Below, piece by piece: positions 6,424 to 6,554 of a stretch of DNA of 6,554 nucleotides. Below the pieces are notes generated by a model. That model was not told the DNA's origin. It was given only the letters and a program-made list of their open reading frames with translations, and searched no databases. The stretch spans positions 1 through 6,554 of the forward strand of contig JAAEQP010000616.1 in the NCBI GenBank assembly GCA_024231375.1, given 5' to 3'. The number at the start of each line of letters is the position of its first letter. Position 1 is the first letter of the stretch. The translations under genes were made by a program, and so were the position numbers. The stretch comes from a bacterium. Lineage in GTDB: Bacteria > Hydrogenedentota > Hydrogenedentia > Hydrogenedentiales > SLHB01.

Positions 6424-6554
6424 GCGCCGTCAACTCCTCATCAGCCTCCTCCAGCACCACCGATACCTGCTCATCAATCTGGTTGAGCAAGATCTCGCGC
6501 ACCTTTGGGAGAATGTCTTCTTCGAGCTTCGCCAGCATCGCATCCGTGGTTTCC
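6377..6554 (-). CDS. 3' end of an acidic, probably helical protein of unknown function (partial)
   Basis: One minus-strand frame is open from the right edge (first full codon at 6553) to a TAG at 6379-6377, giving 58 residues. The visible part is rich in Glu and Asp and looks helical (MLAKLEEDILPKVREILLNQ at 6-25, then EEADEELTARG). The last stretch turns basic (RRRDRD) where it overlaps the GGQ gene. Codons before the overlap mostly end in G or C and look coding, and a second frame read through here is dominated by Arg, Ser, Cys and Trp, as shadows are. An internal ATG at 6538 has no clear ribosome binding site, so the gene most likely begins beyond the window. I do not recognise the family. 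The overlap with the GGQ gene suggests it is the preceding operon member. Confidence 0.6.
   Translation of the reverse strand, partial: ETTDAMLAKLEEDILPKVREILLNQIDEQVSVVLEEADEELTARGIQRRRDRDFLLQE
6434..6439 (-). promoter_or_regulatory. Ribosome binding site of the GGQ-domain gene
   Basis: The minus strand reads GAGGAG, ten bases before the GTG at 6423-6421. The site lies inside the upstream acidic ORF, as expected for overlapping genes. It supports the GTG as the true start, since no ATG lies between the in-frame upstream stop and the GGQ motif. Confidence 0.6.

Overview
The window is bacterial DNA of fairly high GC content (roughly 60% by eye), with a compact layout. Everything I can support as a gene lies on the minus strand and is read from right to left. 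In order of transcription these are the 3' end of an acidic unknown ORF, a short GGQ-domain release-factor-like protein (ArfB type), a RecQ helicase with an extra C-terminal helix-turn-helix domain, a large exported two-domain alpha/beta hydrolase of the acetylxylan-esterase-like kind, and a TRAM-domain RNA (uracil-5-)-methyltransferase of the RlmD/RumA family. No rRNA, tRNA, CRISPR array, transposon or phage gene was seen.

The organism cannot be named from the sequence alone. An exported hydrolase with an N-terminal jelly-roll-like module and tandem alpha/beta-hydrolase halves, next to a RecQ with an HTH extension, recalls Planctomycetota, Verrucomicrobiota, Lentisphaerota or Hydrogenedentota genomes. 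This is an impression from remembered family members, not a measured assignment.

Layout: 1-81 is a short 3' flank with no gene I can support. 82-1230 is the methyltransferase. 1231-1304 is a 74-base gap with a good ribosome binding site and a plausible extended -10 promoter. 1305-3821 is the hydrolase. 3822-3869 is a 48-base gap with only a ribosome binding site. 3870-6068 is recQ. 6069-6099 is a 31-base gap. 6100-6423 is the GGQ protein. 6377 to the right edge is the acidic ORF, which overlaps the GGQ gene by 47 bases. The close spacing from the acidic ORF through recQ to the hydrolase suggests one transcript. The methyltransferase may also have its own promoter.

There is no clear shared pathway. 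Ribosome rescue, DNA repair and RNA modification are housekeeping functions, and the exported hydrolase probably belongs to polysaccharide or ester degradation outside the cytoplasm. I did not find a convincing undescribed multi-gene system. The most interesting points are at the protein level: a methyltransferase that has lost half of its iron-sulfur ligands, a hydrolase whose second catalytic domain appears dead, and the overlap between the acidic ORF and the GGQ gene. Several long plus-strand reading frames are explained as in-register antisense shadows.
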